64,000 nt of DNA from Teredinibacter turnerae T7901 (GTDB taxonomy: Bacteria; Pseudomonadota; Gammaproteobacteria; Pseudomonadales; Cellvibrionaceae), in the NCBI RefSeq assembly GCF_000023025.1, contig NC_012997.1, forward strand, positions 3,097,125-3,161,124, given 5' to 3'. Position numbers and translations under genes: made by a program. This document shows positions 37,031-50,976 of the stretch, piece by piece; position 1 is the first letter of the stretch; every line of letters begins with the position of its first letter. Under the pieces are notes generated by a model. It searched no databases and was not told the origin of the DNA. It saw only the letters and a program-made list of their open reading frames with translations.

Positions 37031-39211
37031 ATGCATAAAATATTACGTACCTTTGCTTTTTTGCTGCTGTCGGTATTGGCATGCAGCCCGGCGTTTGGCC
37101 AAAAAATATTTGATGGCGAGGACGGTTATCGGCTCTGGTTGAAATACGATTTGTTGTCTGATCAACAGAGTATCAAAACATACCGGAAACAAATCAGCTC
37201 AATATACGTTGCCGGAGATTCAGCGACGACTACCGTCATCCGCGATGAGCTTTCACACGCGCTCTCAGGCCTTTTAGGCAAACAACCTAAATTTGTCGAA
37301 GCTGTTGGCAAACACGCTTTAGTGGTGGGCACCCCGTCATCCTCTGCAGACATCCGCAACGCGGACCTGTCGGAGCTGAAGGGTCTGGGCAAAGAAGGCT
37401 TTGTAATTAAATCGCTCGAGTTGAGCGGAAAGCCGGTAACCCTGATTGCAGCCAATACGGATGTGGGGGCGCTATACGGTACCTTTCACTTATTGCGTTT
37501 GATACAAACCGAGCAGCCTTTACGCGAACTCGAAATTGTCGAGAAGCCTAAAATCGATGTTCGAGTGCTCAACCACTGGGACGATATGGATCGCCATGTG
37601 GAACGCGGTTTCGCCGGGGAGTCAATTTGGGACTGGCATAAACTGCCTGATTATACCTACCCGCGCTACTACGACTACGCGCGCGCGAATGCGAGTATTG
37701 GTATCAACGGCACGGTGTTGAATAACGTTAACGCCAACGCAATTACGCTGACACCACACTATCTGGACAAAGTTGAAGCATTGGCCGACCTGTTTCGTCC
37801 CTACGGCATCAAGGTATACCTTTCAATAAAATTCAGCTCACCCCAATTAATCGGTGGACTGAAAACGTCCGACCCGCTGGACCCCACTGTAAAACAATGG
37901 TGGAAGGATAAAGTCGAGGAAATCTATGCGCGCATACCCGACTTTGGCGGCTTTTTGGTAAAAGCGAATTCCGAAGGCCAACCCGGCCCTGGTGATTTCG
38001 GTCGCACCCATGCCGAGGGCGCAAATTTGCTTGCTGATGCACTGGCGCCTCACGGCGGTGTTGTTATGTGGCGAGCGTTTGTGTATGCCAATGAAAAGAA
38101 CGAGGAGCGTTCGAAGCAGGCCTATTCCGAATTCAAGCCGCTCGATGGCAAATTTCACGATAACGTACTAATTCAGGTGAAGAACGGCCCAATCGATTTT
38201 CAGCCACGCGAACCCTTCAGCCCGCTTTTTGGCGCAACGCCCAAAACACCCATGATGATGGAATTTCAAATCACCATGGAATACCTGGGCTTTAGCACCC
38301 ATCTCGTGTATCTGGGAACAATGTACGAAGAGGCATTGCAATCTGACACCTATGCCAAAGGCAAGGGTTCAACCGTGGCCAAGGTTGTCGATGGTTCACT
38401 GTTTAACAATCACATATCTGGCATCGCCGGCGTATCGAATATCGGCACCGACCGCAACTGGACTGGCCACATTATTCTTCAGTCCAACTGGTATGTGTTC
38501 GGCCGCCTCGCGTGGGATCATGAACTGACCACAGCCGACATTGCAGACGAATGGGTTCGGATGACCTTGAGCAACGACGAAAAAGTGGTATCAACGGTTA
38601 CCGATATGATGATGCGCTCGCGTGAAATAACCGTGAATTATATGACCCCTCTCGGTTTACACCACATTATGGGCGTAGGGCATCACTACGGGCCCGGCCC
38701 CTGGGTGAAAGATCTGGGCCGAGAGGACTGGACTTCTGTCTACTATCACAAAGCAGGCAAAGACGGCATTGGATTTGACCGGTCACCTACCGGCGTTAAT
38801 TCTGTTGAGCAATATTTTTCACCACTAAAAGAAGAGTACGCAAAAGCAGAAACAACACCCGAAGAATTGCTACTTTGGTTCCATCACTTACCCTGGGACT
38901 ACACCGTTAAGTCCACCGGGCGTGACCTGTGGGATGAACTTGTTCACCGTTACTATCAAGGCGCTGCGGATGTAACAGCGATGCACAATCAATGGCAGTC
39001 TCTGCAGGACGAACTCGATCCGCTGCAATATCACCAAGTAGATATGGCGTTAACTATTCAGGAAAAAGAAGCTCGCTGGTGGCGCGATGCTTGTGTGACC
39101 TACTTTCAAACATTTTCTCAACGGCCGCTGCCAAAAGGGTTTGAAAAGCCCGAAAAAACGCTTAAAGAATATATGGACATGCGCTTCCCTTACGCTCCAG
39201 GTCAAGGCTGA
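37031..39211 (+). CDS. Alpha-glucuronidase (GH67)
   Basis: Removes 4-O-methyl-glucuronic acid from the ends of xylo-oligosaccharides. The 726-residue protein has a signal peptide (LRTFAFLLLSVLACSPAFG). Catalytic residues can be placed by analogy with the Cellvibrio japonicus enzyme: Glu315 in VKANSEGQPGPG, Asp389 in NGPIDFQPREP and Glu417 in ITMEYLG. The catalytic Asp-Glu spacing of 28 matches that enzyme. A cleavable rather than lipid signal suggests a periplasmic enzyme, unlike its lipid-anchored GH3 partner. It is the second gene of a GH3-GH67 pair closed by a terminator. Confidence 0.93.
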   Translation: MHKILRTFAFLLLSVLACSPAFGQKIFDGEDGYRLWLKYDLLSDQQSIKTYRKQISSIYVAGDSATTTVIRDELSHALSGLLGKQPKFVEAVGKHALVVGTPSSSADIRNADLSELKGLGKEGFVIKSLELSGKPVTLIAANTDVGALYGTFHLLRLIQTEQPLRELEIVEKPKIDVRVLNHWDDMDRHVERGFAGESIWDWHKLPDYTYPRYYDYARANASIGINGTVLNNVNANAITLTPHYLDKVEALADLFRPYGIKVYLSIKFSSPQLIGGLKTSDPLDPTVKQWWKDKVEEIYARIPDFGGFLVKANSEGQPGPGDFGRTHAEGANLLADALAPHGGVVMWRAFVYANEKNEERSKQAYSEFKPLDGKFHDNVLIQVKNGPIDFQPREPFSPLFGATPKTPMMMEFQITMEYLGFSTHLVYLGTMYEEALQSDTYAKGKGSTVAKVVDGSLFNNHISGIAGVSNIGTDRNWTGHIILQSNWYVFGRLAWDHELTTADIADEWVRMTLSNDEKVVSTVTDMMMRSREITVNYMTPLGLHHIMGVGHHYGPGPWVKDLGREDWTSVYYHKAGKDGIGFDRSPTGVNSVEQYFSPLKEEYAKAETTPEELLLWFHHLPWDYTVKSTGRDLWDELVHRYYQGAADVTAMHNQWQSLQDELDPLQYHQVDMALTIQEKEARWWRDACVTYFQTFSQRPLPKGFEKPEKTLKEYMDMRFPYAPGQG

Positions 39212-39280
39212 GCCGCGGGTAATCAACCCCAGCAGCCAAACTGCAGAACCAATTAGCCAACGACCAGTTGACTAACCAGA

Positions 39281-39313
39281 GGCACCACAGTGAAAACTGC
39301 GGTGCCTTTTTTA
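39281..39313 (+). terminator. Terminator of the GH3-GH67 operon
   Basis: GGCACCACAG pairs with CTGCGGTGCC (one mismatch) around a short loop, followed by TTTTTTAT. Confidence 0.9.
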
Positions 39314-39461
39314 TATCCGTTTCTATACTTGATTAAAAACAAACAGGTCCCGAATAGTCTTCCCCGCTTAGCCCACCGCAAACCTTTAAAGAAAACGCGG
39401 TGATAAGATGATTTGCATCCAGCAATACGACAAAAAATAACAACCTAAGAGGACATGAGTT

Positions 39462-41549
39462 ATGCCTGTTGCTTACTACGTGGTGTTCATAGCCGCGATC
39501 GTCGCTCTGGCGTACGGCATCGTCGCAACCCGGTGGATTTTAGCTTCACCCACGGGTAACGAGAAAATGGTGGAAATCGCCAGTGCCGTGCAGGAGGGTG
39601 CACGAGCTTACCTGAACCGACAGTATGGGACTATTGCCATTGTGGGCGTAGTCGTTGGAATAATTCTCGCGCTTCTTTTAAATATCTGGGTTGCGCTTGG
39701 CTATGTTATTGGCGCAGTTCTTTCTGGCGCTGCCGGTTATATTGGAATGAATATTTCCGTAAGAGCAAACGTCCGCACTGCGGAAGCGGCGCGCTCGAAA
39801 GGCTTGAAAACCGCATTGGATATCGCCTTTCGCTCGGGGTCCATCACCGGCATGCTCGTTGTGGGCCTGGCGCTATTAGGTATTGCGGGCTATTACACAC
39901 TGCTGCAACTGCAATTCGATCTCGCCACCGACGAGGGCGCCCGCAGTGTACTCGAAGCCCTGGTTGGCTTGGGCTTCGGCGCTTCACTTATTTCTATTTT
40001 TGCGCGTCTTGGCGGCGGTATCTTCACCAAAGGCGCCGACGTGGGCGCCGACCTCTCCGGCAAAATTGAAGCCGGTATTCCCGAAGACGACCCCCGCAAC
40101 CCAGCCGTGATTGCCGACAATGTGGGCGATAACGTAGGCGATTGTGCCGGCATGGCGGCAGACCTCTTCGAAACCTATGTGGTGACAATTGTTGCTTCGA
40201 TGCTGTTGGGCGCGCTGTATTTCACCGGAGACACCCGTGAAACACTGATGTTCTATCCGCTGTTGATCGGCGCTGTGTGTATCTTCGCCTCGGTCGTTGC
40301 TACCCTGTTTGTACGGTTAGGAAAAAGCCAGAACATCATGGCCGCCCTCTACAAAGGGTTTATTGCCAGCGCTGTGTTATCAGCCATTTTAGTGGTAGGT
40401 ACCACCCATGTTCAAATTGGCTTGAGCACCCAGTTAGCGGGCACCGATTTAACCGGTTGGTCGCTGGTGCTTTGCGCAATGACAGGCCTGGTAGTTACCG
40501 CGCTCATTGTGTGGATTACCGAGTACTACACCAGTACGGAATATCGCCCAGTTAAAATGATCGCCGATGCTTCCACCACAGGCCATGCAACCAACATTAT
40601 CCAGGGCCTGGCGATCTCGATGGAGTCCACCGCCCTGCCCGTTCTTGTCATCTGCGCAGGCATCGTAGTGTCCTACATTTGCGGCGGTCTCTACGGTATT
40701 TCCGTTGCCGCAACCACGATGCTGGCGCTCGCTGGGATTGTGGTCGCTCTGGATGCATTTGGTCCGGTAACGGATAACGCTGGTGGCATCGCCGAAATGG
40801 CAGAACTGCCAGAAGAAGTGCGCAGCACCACGGATGCCCTCGACGCAGTGGGCAACACCACCAAAGCGATTACCAAAGGCTACGCGATTGGTTCTGCTGG
40901 CCTGGCAGCGCTGGTACTGTTTACAGCCTATACCACCGACCTCGAGCACTACTTCCCCGGTTTGGATGTGAACTTCAACTTGTCCGACCCTTACGTGGTT
41001 ATCGGTCTATTTATTGGCGGGCTGCTGCCTTACCTGTTTGGCAGCGTGGCGATGCAAGCGGTAGGTCGCGCTGGCGGTAAAGTGGTAAATGAAGTGCGCC
41101 GTCAGTTTCAGGAAATTCCCGGTGTGCTGGAAGGCACCACCAAACCTGAATACGGCACCTGTGTCGATATGCTCACCAAGAGCGCCATCCGTGAAATGTT
41201 AATGCCCTCTCTGCTACCCGTGCTCGCGCCTGTCGTCATCTATTTTGTGATAAACATGGTTGCAGGCCAGGCGGCGGCGTTTGCTTCGCTGGGTGCGATG
41301 TTGCTGGGAACGATTGTGACCGGTTTGTTTGTTGCAATCTCTATGACCTCTGGCGGCGGAGCCTGGGATAACACCAAAAAAGCGATTGAAGATGGCGCCC
41401 ACGGCGGCAAGGGTTCAGAAGCGCACCAGGCGTCTGTCACCGGCGACACCGTCGGCGACCCCTACAAAGATACCGCAGGCCCAGCAGTTAATCCGATGAT
41501 TAAAATTACCAATATTGTCGCGATTCTGTTGCTGGCGGTGCTAGCCTAA
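39462..41549 (+). CDS. hppA: Membrane-bound proton-pumping pyrophosphatase
   Basis: A 695-residue polytopic protein (about 16 membrane segments) that couples hydrolysis of pyrophosphate to proton export. Substrate-binding loops include [18 protein letters not shown] and [14 protein letters not shown], and the conserved [18 protein letters not shown] lies near the C-terminus. The potassium-dependence motif reads GNTTKAIT with Lys468 and Thr471; a Lys here marks the potassium-independent class. It has its own leader and terminator, so it is a single-gene transcript. Confidence 0.96.
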   Translation: MPVAYYVVFIAAIVALAYGIVATRWILASPTGNEKMVEIASAVQEGARAYLNRQYGTIAIVGVVVGIILALLLNIWVALGYVIGAVLSGAAGYIGMNISVRANVRTAEAARSKGLKTALDIAFRSGSITGMLVVGLALLGIAGYYTLLQLQFDLATDEGARSVLEALVGLGFGASLISIFARLGGGIFTKGADVGADLSGKIEAGIPEDDPRNPAVIADNVGDNVGDCAGMAADLFETYVVTIVASMLLGALYFTGDTRETLMFYPLLIGAVCIFASVVATLFVRLGKSQNIMAALYKGFIASAVLSAILVVGTTHVQIGLSTQLAGTDLTGWSLVLCAMTGLVVTALIVWITEYYTSTEYRPVKMIADASTTGHATNIIQGLAISMESTALPVLVICAGIVVSYICGGLYGISVAATTMLALAGIVVALDAFGPVTDNAGGIAEMAELPEEVRSTTDALDAVGNTTKAITKGYAIGSAGLAALVLFTAYTTDLEHYFPGLDVNFNLSDPYVVIGLFIGGLLPYLFGSVAMQAVGRAGGKVVNEVRRQFQEIPGVLEGTTKPEYGTCVDMLTKSAIREMLMPSLLPVLAPVVIYFVINMVAGQAAAFASLGAMLLGTIVTGLFVAISMTSGGGAWDNTKKAIEDGAHGGKGSEAHQASVTGDTVGDPYKDTAGPAVNPMIKITNIVAILLLAVLA

Positions 41550-41568
41550 CGTAAATCGCTAACCATAC

Positions 41569-41596
41569 AAAAGCCCGCACAACTGCGGGCTTTTTT
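41569..41596 (+). terminator. Terminator after hppA
   Basis: AAAAGCCCGCA and TGCGGGCTTTTTT flank a short loop; a classical hairpin plus T-run, 20 bp after the hppA stop codon. Confidence 0.93.
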
Positions 41597-41735
41597 GTAT
41601 CTCTAGAAAACGCCAACGCTCAATATATTAGAGCCTGACAACACCGGTTACACGCCTCAACTTTTAGCAAGAATTAGCGCTAATAATTGTGTAAAAATAC
41701 GTGTTGAATAAAGGTAACAGCAACCGGAGACACAG

Positions 41736-42464
41736 ATGAACCACGGATTACACAACAAACGCGTTTTAATTACTGGCGCCAACGGCGGAATTGGTACAGC
41801 GTTAGTATCGGCGTTTCTCGCCGCCGGGGCACAACAGGTTGTTATGGCCGTTAGAAACACCGAAAGCGCCGCGGGTTTCGCGCGTCAATTTGGATCGCGT
41901 ATCCTGGTTTTACCGCTGGATTTAACCTCCGCAACAAGCGTAACGGATTTGGCATCGCAGGCAGGCCCCTTGGATATCGTCGTGAACAACGCAGGAGCTA
42001 TGACCCTTACAACACCACTGGCAGAGGATGTAGAAGTACGGTTCCAACAGGAACTGGAAGTGAATACATTCGGCCTACTCCGCATGGCAAAAGCGTTCAT
42101 CCCTGTACTGGAAAAATCCGCTGGCGTTTTTATTCAGGTTAATTCCATTGCCTCACTCATTAGCGATGGCAGCCTCAGTACCTACTCCGCATCGAAAGCC
42201 GCAAGCTTTTCGTTTACCCTGGCTTTAAAAGCGACGTTAAAAGCCCACGACATACGCGTGATCAGCGTCCACCCAGGCCCCATCGACACCCCGATGGCAG
42301 CGAGTGCTGGCTTTAGTGATATTGCAGAGCCTCCAGAAGTCGTCGCAGAGGCCGTTTTAAGCGCGTTAACGACAAACGACTTTCTGGTATTTCCGGACAA
42401 AATGGCAAAAGAATTTGGCGATGCGTTTCAGCCTTTTGCAAACGCTTACCTGAAGGATCTTTGA
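41736..42464 (+). CDS. Short-chain dehydrogenase/reductase
   Basis: A 242-residue Rossmann oxidoreductase of the SDR family. The cofactor motif TGANGGIGTA, the VNNAGAM motif, Ser in QVNSIASL and the catalytic YSASK are present. HPGPIDTPM follows, typical of classical SDRs. Substrate cannot be told from sequence. It stands alone, with a leader of about 140 bp. Confidence 0.9.
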   Translation: MNHGLHNKRVLITGANGGIGTALVSAFLAAGAQQVVMAVRNTESAAGFARQFGSRILVLPLDLTSATSVTDLASQAGPLDIVVNNAGAMTLTTPLAEDVEVRFQQELEVNTFGLLRMAKAFIPVLEKSAGVFIQVNSIASLISDGSLSTYSASKAASFSFTLALKATLKAHDIRVISVHPGPIDTPMAASAGFSDIAEPPEVVAEAVLSALTTNDFLVFPDKMAKEFGDAFQPFANAYLKDL

Positions 42465-42581
42465 AGCAGAAAGCGCTAGCAGCAATCGCTTTATTGTCAC
42501 CCGTTAAGATTGAAGAAGTCGTGCGGATGTCTGCCTGACAACAGGGCATTATTGAAAGGAATATATTTAAGAAGAGAGAAA

Positions 42582-42620
42582 TACGGCAGCGCGATTTCAC
42601 ACGACTCTCGCGCTGCCGTA
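42582..42620 (-). terminator. Terminator of the ackA-pta operon
   Basis: TACGGCAGCGCGA (42582-42594) and TCGCGCTGCCGTA (42608-42620) form a perfect 13-bp stem with a 13-base loop. On the minus strand it is followed by a T-rich stretch, 20 bp after the pta stop codon. Confidence 0.85.
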
Positions 42621-42639
42621 ACGTGATAATGAAAACCCG

Positions 42640-44793
42640 CTAGTAGTAATTCAGTTTCGCCGCCTGCTCAGCCTGAATCGCTGTAAGCGCGATGGTGTAA
42701 ACGATATCATCGACCAGCGCGCCGCGGCTCAGATCGTTCACCGGCTTTTTAAGCCCCTGCAATACTGGGCCAATACTTAACACGTTCGCGCTGCGCTGAA
42801 CGGCTTTATAGGTGGTATTGCCGGTATTCAAATCAGGGAACACAAACACCGTAGCTTTACCCGCGACAGGGCTGCCCGGCGCTTTACTGGCGGCAACGCT
42901 GGCAATTGCGGCCGCATCGTACTGTAAGGGGCCGTCGATAATCATATCGGGGCGCTTGGCCTGGGCAATTTCAGTGGCCTGGCGTACCTTGTCAACATCG
43001 GAGCCTTTACCAGACGAACCCGTTGAATAGCTGATCATCGCGACTTTAGGGTCGATGCCAAACGCTTTCGCCGACTCTGCAGACTGAATCGCAATTTCTG
43101 CCAGCTGTTCCGCAGTCGGGTTGGGGTTCACAGCGCAATCGCCGTATACCAGCACTTGGTCCGGCATCAGCATAAAGAAAATTGACGAAACAATGCTGGA
43201 TTCGGTACGCGCTTTAATTAACTGCAACGCGGGGCGAATGGTATTTCCCGTGGTATGCATGGCACCACTGACCAGACCATCGACCTCACCGACCGCCAGC
43301 ATCATGGTACCGAGAACAACGGAATCTTCCAGTTGTACCTCAGCCTGCGGCTGACTCAAGCCTTTGTGCTCGCGCAGCGCAACCATGGGTTGCACGTAAC
43401 TTTTGCGAATATTTTCCGGGTCGAGAATTTCCAGCCCATCTGGAATTTGCAAACCGTTCACTTCGGCAACCGAATGAATTGTTTCCGGTTTACCCAACAA
43501 CACGCAACGCGCAATACCGCGGCTGTGGCAAATAATCGCAGCCTGTAACGTGCGCGGCTCATCGCCTTCAGGTAGCACAATACGCTTACTCAGGCTTTGC
43601 GCTTGACGCACCAGATAGTGACGGAACGCCGGTGGCGACATACGCACATCCTGTGGCAGAGAAGCGCGGTCCGCCAGCCATTGCGTATCGAGCGAGTGAG
43701 CCACTTCGTCCATAACTTCTAACATGCGCTGCACGTCTTCAGCCGGAACCTCTTCGCTCATATTATCGAGCAGTTGCACCGTGGCCAGTGAATCCAGCTC
43801 TGACGACAAAATTGGTAAGCCGGTGTTAATTGCGCTGCGGCACAGGGTCATAACACGTTCGTCAGGCACCATATCGCCGGTGAAGAGAACGCCCGCGAGA
43901 GGGACGCCATTAAGTGATGCCTGGCTCGCCGCCAGCATAATATCTGCGCGATCGCCAGGCGTTACGATCAAGGTACCGGGCTTAAGGGCATAAACAATAT
44001 TCGCCACGGTGCGCGCGCACAAAACGACAGAAGATACCCGGCGCTGAACAATATTACCGGCATGCAGTACCCGTGCATTCAAATGCTTGGCAACATCCAA
44101 GGTTCGCGGTGCAATAAATGCGGGGTTCCAGTGGATAATGCCCAGGCAGCGGAAATCCTGGTGGTTGAAGATCGGCAATTTACGCTTAACAAATTCAATG
44201 TTTTGCTCCGCCACTTCCCAATCGTCGGCCGCGTCATCTGCGCGTACCCGATGACTGCCTTTAGGTGGCGCCCCAACCTTATTCAGGATACAGCCCAACA
44301 AGCGTGGGTTGTTCAGTCCACCAAAAATACTGGCGGTGATATTTATCCGCTCATTGAGTTGTGCAGAAGAATAATGTTTTTTAGCTGCAACAAGAATGAC
44401 ATCACTGCCTAATGTCGCGGCGATTCGAGTGTTCAACCGTACAATGTAATCTTCGTTTGGACGAGGCACCAGCCCCTCCACAACCATCACATCGGCATCG
44501 CCAGCCGAAGCCTGGAAATTTGATATTACCTCTTCCATCAAGTCATCGAGCCCGCCGGAGGCAACTTTGTGCTGCGCGTACGACAGACTGATAGACGGCG
44601 CAGGCTGCAAGCCCACGGTTTCCTGAATCAAGGTATTCGATCGTCCCGGACCCGTATCGGTGCCGTAAATCTGCGCGATCGGTTTGAAGAAGGCAACGCG
44701 CACCCCCAGCTGATCGAGTGCGCGTACCAACCCCAAACAAACTGAGGTTAAGCCAGTGCCCGACGATGTTGGAGCCAAATAAAAACTATGCAT
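42640..44793 (-). CDS. pta: Phosphate acetyltransferase (long form)
   Basis: Converts acetyl-CoA and phosphate to acetyl phosphate. The 717-residue form has an N-terminal BioD-like P-loop domain (LAPTSSGTGLTSVCLGLVRAL), a middle DRTGG-type domain, and the C-terminal catalytic PTA domain (RIVLPEGDEPRTLQAA, VYGDCAVNPNPTAEQLAEIA, YSTGSSGKGSDVDKV). It overlaps ackA by 8 bp, giving the classical reversible acetate pathway. Confidence 0.97.
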   Translation of the reverse strand: MHSFYLAPTSSGTGLTSVCLGLVRALDQLGVRVAFFKPIAQIYGTDTGPGRSNTLIQETVGLQPAPSISLSYAQHKVASGGLDDLMEEVISNFQASAGDADVMVVEGLVPRPNEDYIVRLNTRIAATLGSDVILVAAKKHYSSAQLNERINITASIFGGLNNPRLLGCILNKVGAPPKGSHRVRADDAADDWEVAEQNIEFVKRKLPIFNHQDFRCLGIIHWNPAFIAPRTLDVAKHLNARVLHAGNIVQRRVSSVVLCARTVANIVYALKPGTLIVTPGDRADIMLAASQASLNGVPLAGVLFTGDMVPDERVMTLCRSAINTGLPILSSELDSLATVQLLDNMSEEVPAEDVQRMLEVMDEVAHSLDTQWLADRASLPQDVRMSPPAFRHYLVRQAQSLSKRIVLPEGDEPRTLQAAIICHSRGIARCVLLGKPETIHSVAEVNGLQIPDGLEILDPENIRKSYVQPMVALREHKGLSQPQAEVQLEDSVVLGTMMLAVGEVDGLVSGAMHTTGNTIRPALQLIKARTESSIVSSIFFMLMPDQVLVYGDCAVNPNPTAEQLAEIAIQSAESAKAFGIDPKVAMISYSTGSSGKGSDVDKVRQATEIAQAKRPDMIIDGPLQYDAAAIASVAASKAPGSPVAGKATVFVFPDLNTGNTTYKAVQRSANVLSIGPVLQGLKKPVNDLSRGALVDDIVYTIALTAIQAEQAAKLNYY

Positions 44794-45991
44794 GGTCAGT
44801 CACCCCCAACACCAGTTTTTTCGCATCACGTGCGATCATTGCTTCTTCATTCGTTTGAACTACCATAGCGCGAGTGGGCGACGTATCAGTCGTAATGACT
44901 CCTGCGGACTCTTTGCCATGAATGGCATTCGCAGATCCATCCACCGTAAAACCAAAAATCGCGAGAGACTCAAGCACTTTTTTGCGCAAGCCACCGTTAT
45001 TTTCACCTATCCCACCCGTAAACACGACGGCGTCGATACGTGACAGAGAAGCCGCCAATCCCGCTAACTGGCGAGCCAGGCGGAAACAAAATACATCAAT
45101 CGCCAATTGGGCGGATTCATTACCATTTTCGGCCGCCTCGACGAGAGTGCGCATATCGTTGCTGATTTGCGAAATCCCGAGCAAACCAGATTCACGATTC
45201 AACACATCGGTAATCTTCTGTAGTGACCAACCCAGGCGATCCTGCAGGAACTGATGTAGACTGGGATCGACATCACCAGAGCGAGTGCCCATCACAAGGC
45301 CCTCCAGTGGTGTCAGCCCCATGGTGGTATCGACACTCTTACCGTTACTCACAGCCGTTGCACTACAACCATTACCTAAATGAGCAATCAACAATTGATT
45401 ATCAGATTCAGGCAAGCCCAGGCGGCGAATAGCTTCACCGGCAACATAGCGATGGCTGGTGCCGTGAAAGCCATAGCGACGCACACCCTGTTGCTCGTAG
45501 AGGTGATATGGCACCGCGTAGAGATACGCTTTCTTCTCCAGCGTTTGGTGAAACGCCGTATCGAACACCGCGACCTGGGGAAGATTTGGATAAAGTTCAC
45601 CAATTAACCGAATACCCAAGACGGCGGCTGGATTGTGAAGCGGCGCCAGATCGGAACAGGATTCCATCTTGCCTAGAGAATAGTCGTCAACCACAACTGA
45701 CTCTGAAAACGCCTCACCGCCGTGCACCACTCGGTGCCCAACTACAACCACATCGGTAAAGTTAACGCCAAATTCCGGAAGCTTTGCTACCAGAATAGCA
45801 ATAGCACCTTGATGATCTGCGTCGATATGGAATCGCTGCACCTCTCCTTCGGCCGGAACTATCTTCATATTGGCTTCAGGTGTGCTGAGTGCTTCAGCTA
45901 CACCATTTAACAGGGGGGCATCGGAATCCGTGGGGAACAGTGAAAATTTAAACGAGGAACTTCCGCTATTAAAAACAAGCACAAACTGCAT
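44786..45991 (-). CDS. ackA: Acetate kinase
   Basis: Makes acetate and ATP from acetyl phosphate. The 401-residue protein shows VLVFNSGSSSFKFSLF at the N-terminus, VVGHRVVHGGEAF, FDTAFHQTL, YGFHGTSHRYV, LIAHLGNGCSATA and VVFTGGIGENNG. It is upstream of pta with a short overlap, so the two are translated together. Confidence 0.97.
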   Translation of the reverse strand: MQFVLVFNSGSSSFKFSLFPTDSDAPLLNGVAEALSTPEANMKIVPAEGEVQRFHIDADHQGAIAILVAKLPEFGVNFTDVVVVGHRVVHGGEAFSESVVVDDYSLGKMESCSDLAPLHNPAAVLGIRLIGELYPNLPQVAVFDTAFHQTLEKKAYLYAVPYHLYEQQGVRRYGFHGTSHRYVAGEAIRRLGLPESDNQLLIAHLGNGCSATAVSNGKSVDTTMGLTPLEGLVMGTRSGDVDPSLHQFLQDRLGWSLQKITDVLNRESGLLGISQISNDMRTLVEAAENGNESAQLAIDVFCFRLARQLAGLAASLSRIDAVVFTGGIGENNGGLRKKVLESLAIFGFTVDGSANAIHGKESAGVITTDTSPTRAMVVQTNEEAMIARDAKKLVLGVTDHA

Positions 45992-46297
45992 AAGATAAAA
46001 ACTCTGTAAACCGGTTCGCCAATATTCTAACGGCTTTTAGTATTCAGTGTTTTGATCGAAGTGCTTTTGTGGAGGGATAAACCGCTGGAACGCGATTTAA
46101 AATGTAATAAATTTTAAGGTACTGCACAAAGGGCAAAGCACAAGAACATGAAGTTGAAAGCTGTTTAACGGCGCGATCGAAGCACTCAAGGTTCACGGAG
46201 AGGCGATGGGGGCTGGAAGGTGCGCAATACACCCGAAATTGGAGCCGGTGCCCAGCATCATTTTAAAGGACTTGGTGTTCTGTAACGAAGTGCGCCG
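45992..46297. other. Spacer upstream of ackA
   Basis: No gene seen. An ackA promoter is expected near 46000-46100. The stop of the small membrane-protein gene lies at the right end. Confidence 0.5.
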
Positions 46298-46711
46298 CTA
46301 GTGCGCACTGCTTAACGTTGTCTCCAGAGCGCGGAGTTCCTGCTCCAACCGGTGGTAATTGACAAGAGACAGTAGGCACTTGGCCAGAAACGCCGCAACT
46401 ACCGCGCAAGCAATGCTCAAAACGGTATCCGAAAAACTAAGACCCGCCCCACTTTCAAGTTGCAACAATACAAAGAGCAAAAGTACCAGAGAGAATACGG
46501 GTGGCACCACTCGACTGCCACCTTCATTGAACAGTCGGGCGATTTTTTGGCTGGCGCCCGTATCTGAGAGCGGGCGCCCGCGCTGGCTGCAATCCCGCTC
46601 GGGCGTCACTACCAGGCGACGTACCGCAGGGCGGGAAAAACGCTTGTTTAAACGACGGAGGTTATGCACATCATTTTGGTTTTCTATCACAATCAGTTTA
46701 CCGTTGTTCAT
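46298..46711 (-). CDS. Small two-helix membrane protein of unknown function
   Basis: A 137-residue protein I cannot assign. The N-terminal half is basic and polar (LRRLNKRFSRPAVRRLVV). Two hydrophobic segments follow, VFSLVLLLFVLLQL and SIACAVVAAFLAKCLLSL, with a short loop between them. A helical tail (YHRLEQELRALETTL) could pair with another protein. GGAG lies eight bases before the ATG. It lies where ftsB normally follows eno, but it does not resemble FtsB. Confidence 0.7.
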   Translation of the reverse strand: MNNGKLIVIENQNDVHNLRRLNKRFSRPAVRRLVVTPERDCSQRGRPLSDTGASQKIARLFNEGGSRVVPPVFSLVLLLFVLLQLESGAGLSFSDTVLSIACAVVAAFLAKCLLSLVNYHRLEQELRALETTLSSAH

Positions 46712-46865
46712 AGCGTGATCTCCGTCTCAGTTGATGGACGCAACGATACGCTCGGTGAGGGTGATGGTCTGTGATATTTTCACCGTAACCGCGTGGGGCA
46801 TGCCCAAGTAGAACAACAAGCCAGGCGATAGCGCCAGGATTAGCGCCTAAATTGTCCGGCACAAA

Positions 46866-46888
46866 AAACCCGGCCTAAAGCCGGGTTT
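46866..46888 (-). terminator. Terminator after eno
   Basis: AAACCCGGC and GCCGGGTTT enclose a CTAAA loop. The stem is followed on the minus strand by TTT, and it lies 43 bp after the eno stop codon. Confidence 0.9.
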
Positions 46889-46931
46889 CGAGTGAGGCTG
46901 CACAACACAGCCTCTGGTGTGTACAGATCGC

Positions 46932-50787
<3,856 letters not shown>

Positions 50788-50976
50788 TTAATAAAGTGGG
50801 CACATAAATCTCACGACGTGCGAATACCGTACAAAAGCAGCACGTGGATACCATAGAGAGGATGCCTAAATTCTTGAGTCGGGAGTTTACAGGGCAGTTT
50901 CTTGCGGAAATTCAATCAGTTATAGACTTTCAGTTCTGCCCTAAGATGGGACGCCAGAATACCAGAAAGTACTAGC

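Noticed and set aside
46359-46718. 119-codon plus-strand frame opposite the small membrane protein
   Set aside because: The minus-strand frame has membrane segments and a good ribosome site; the plus frame does not.
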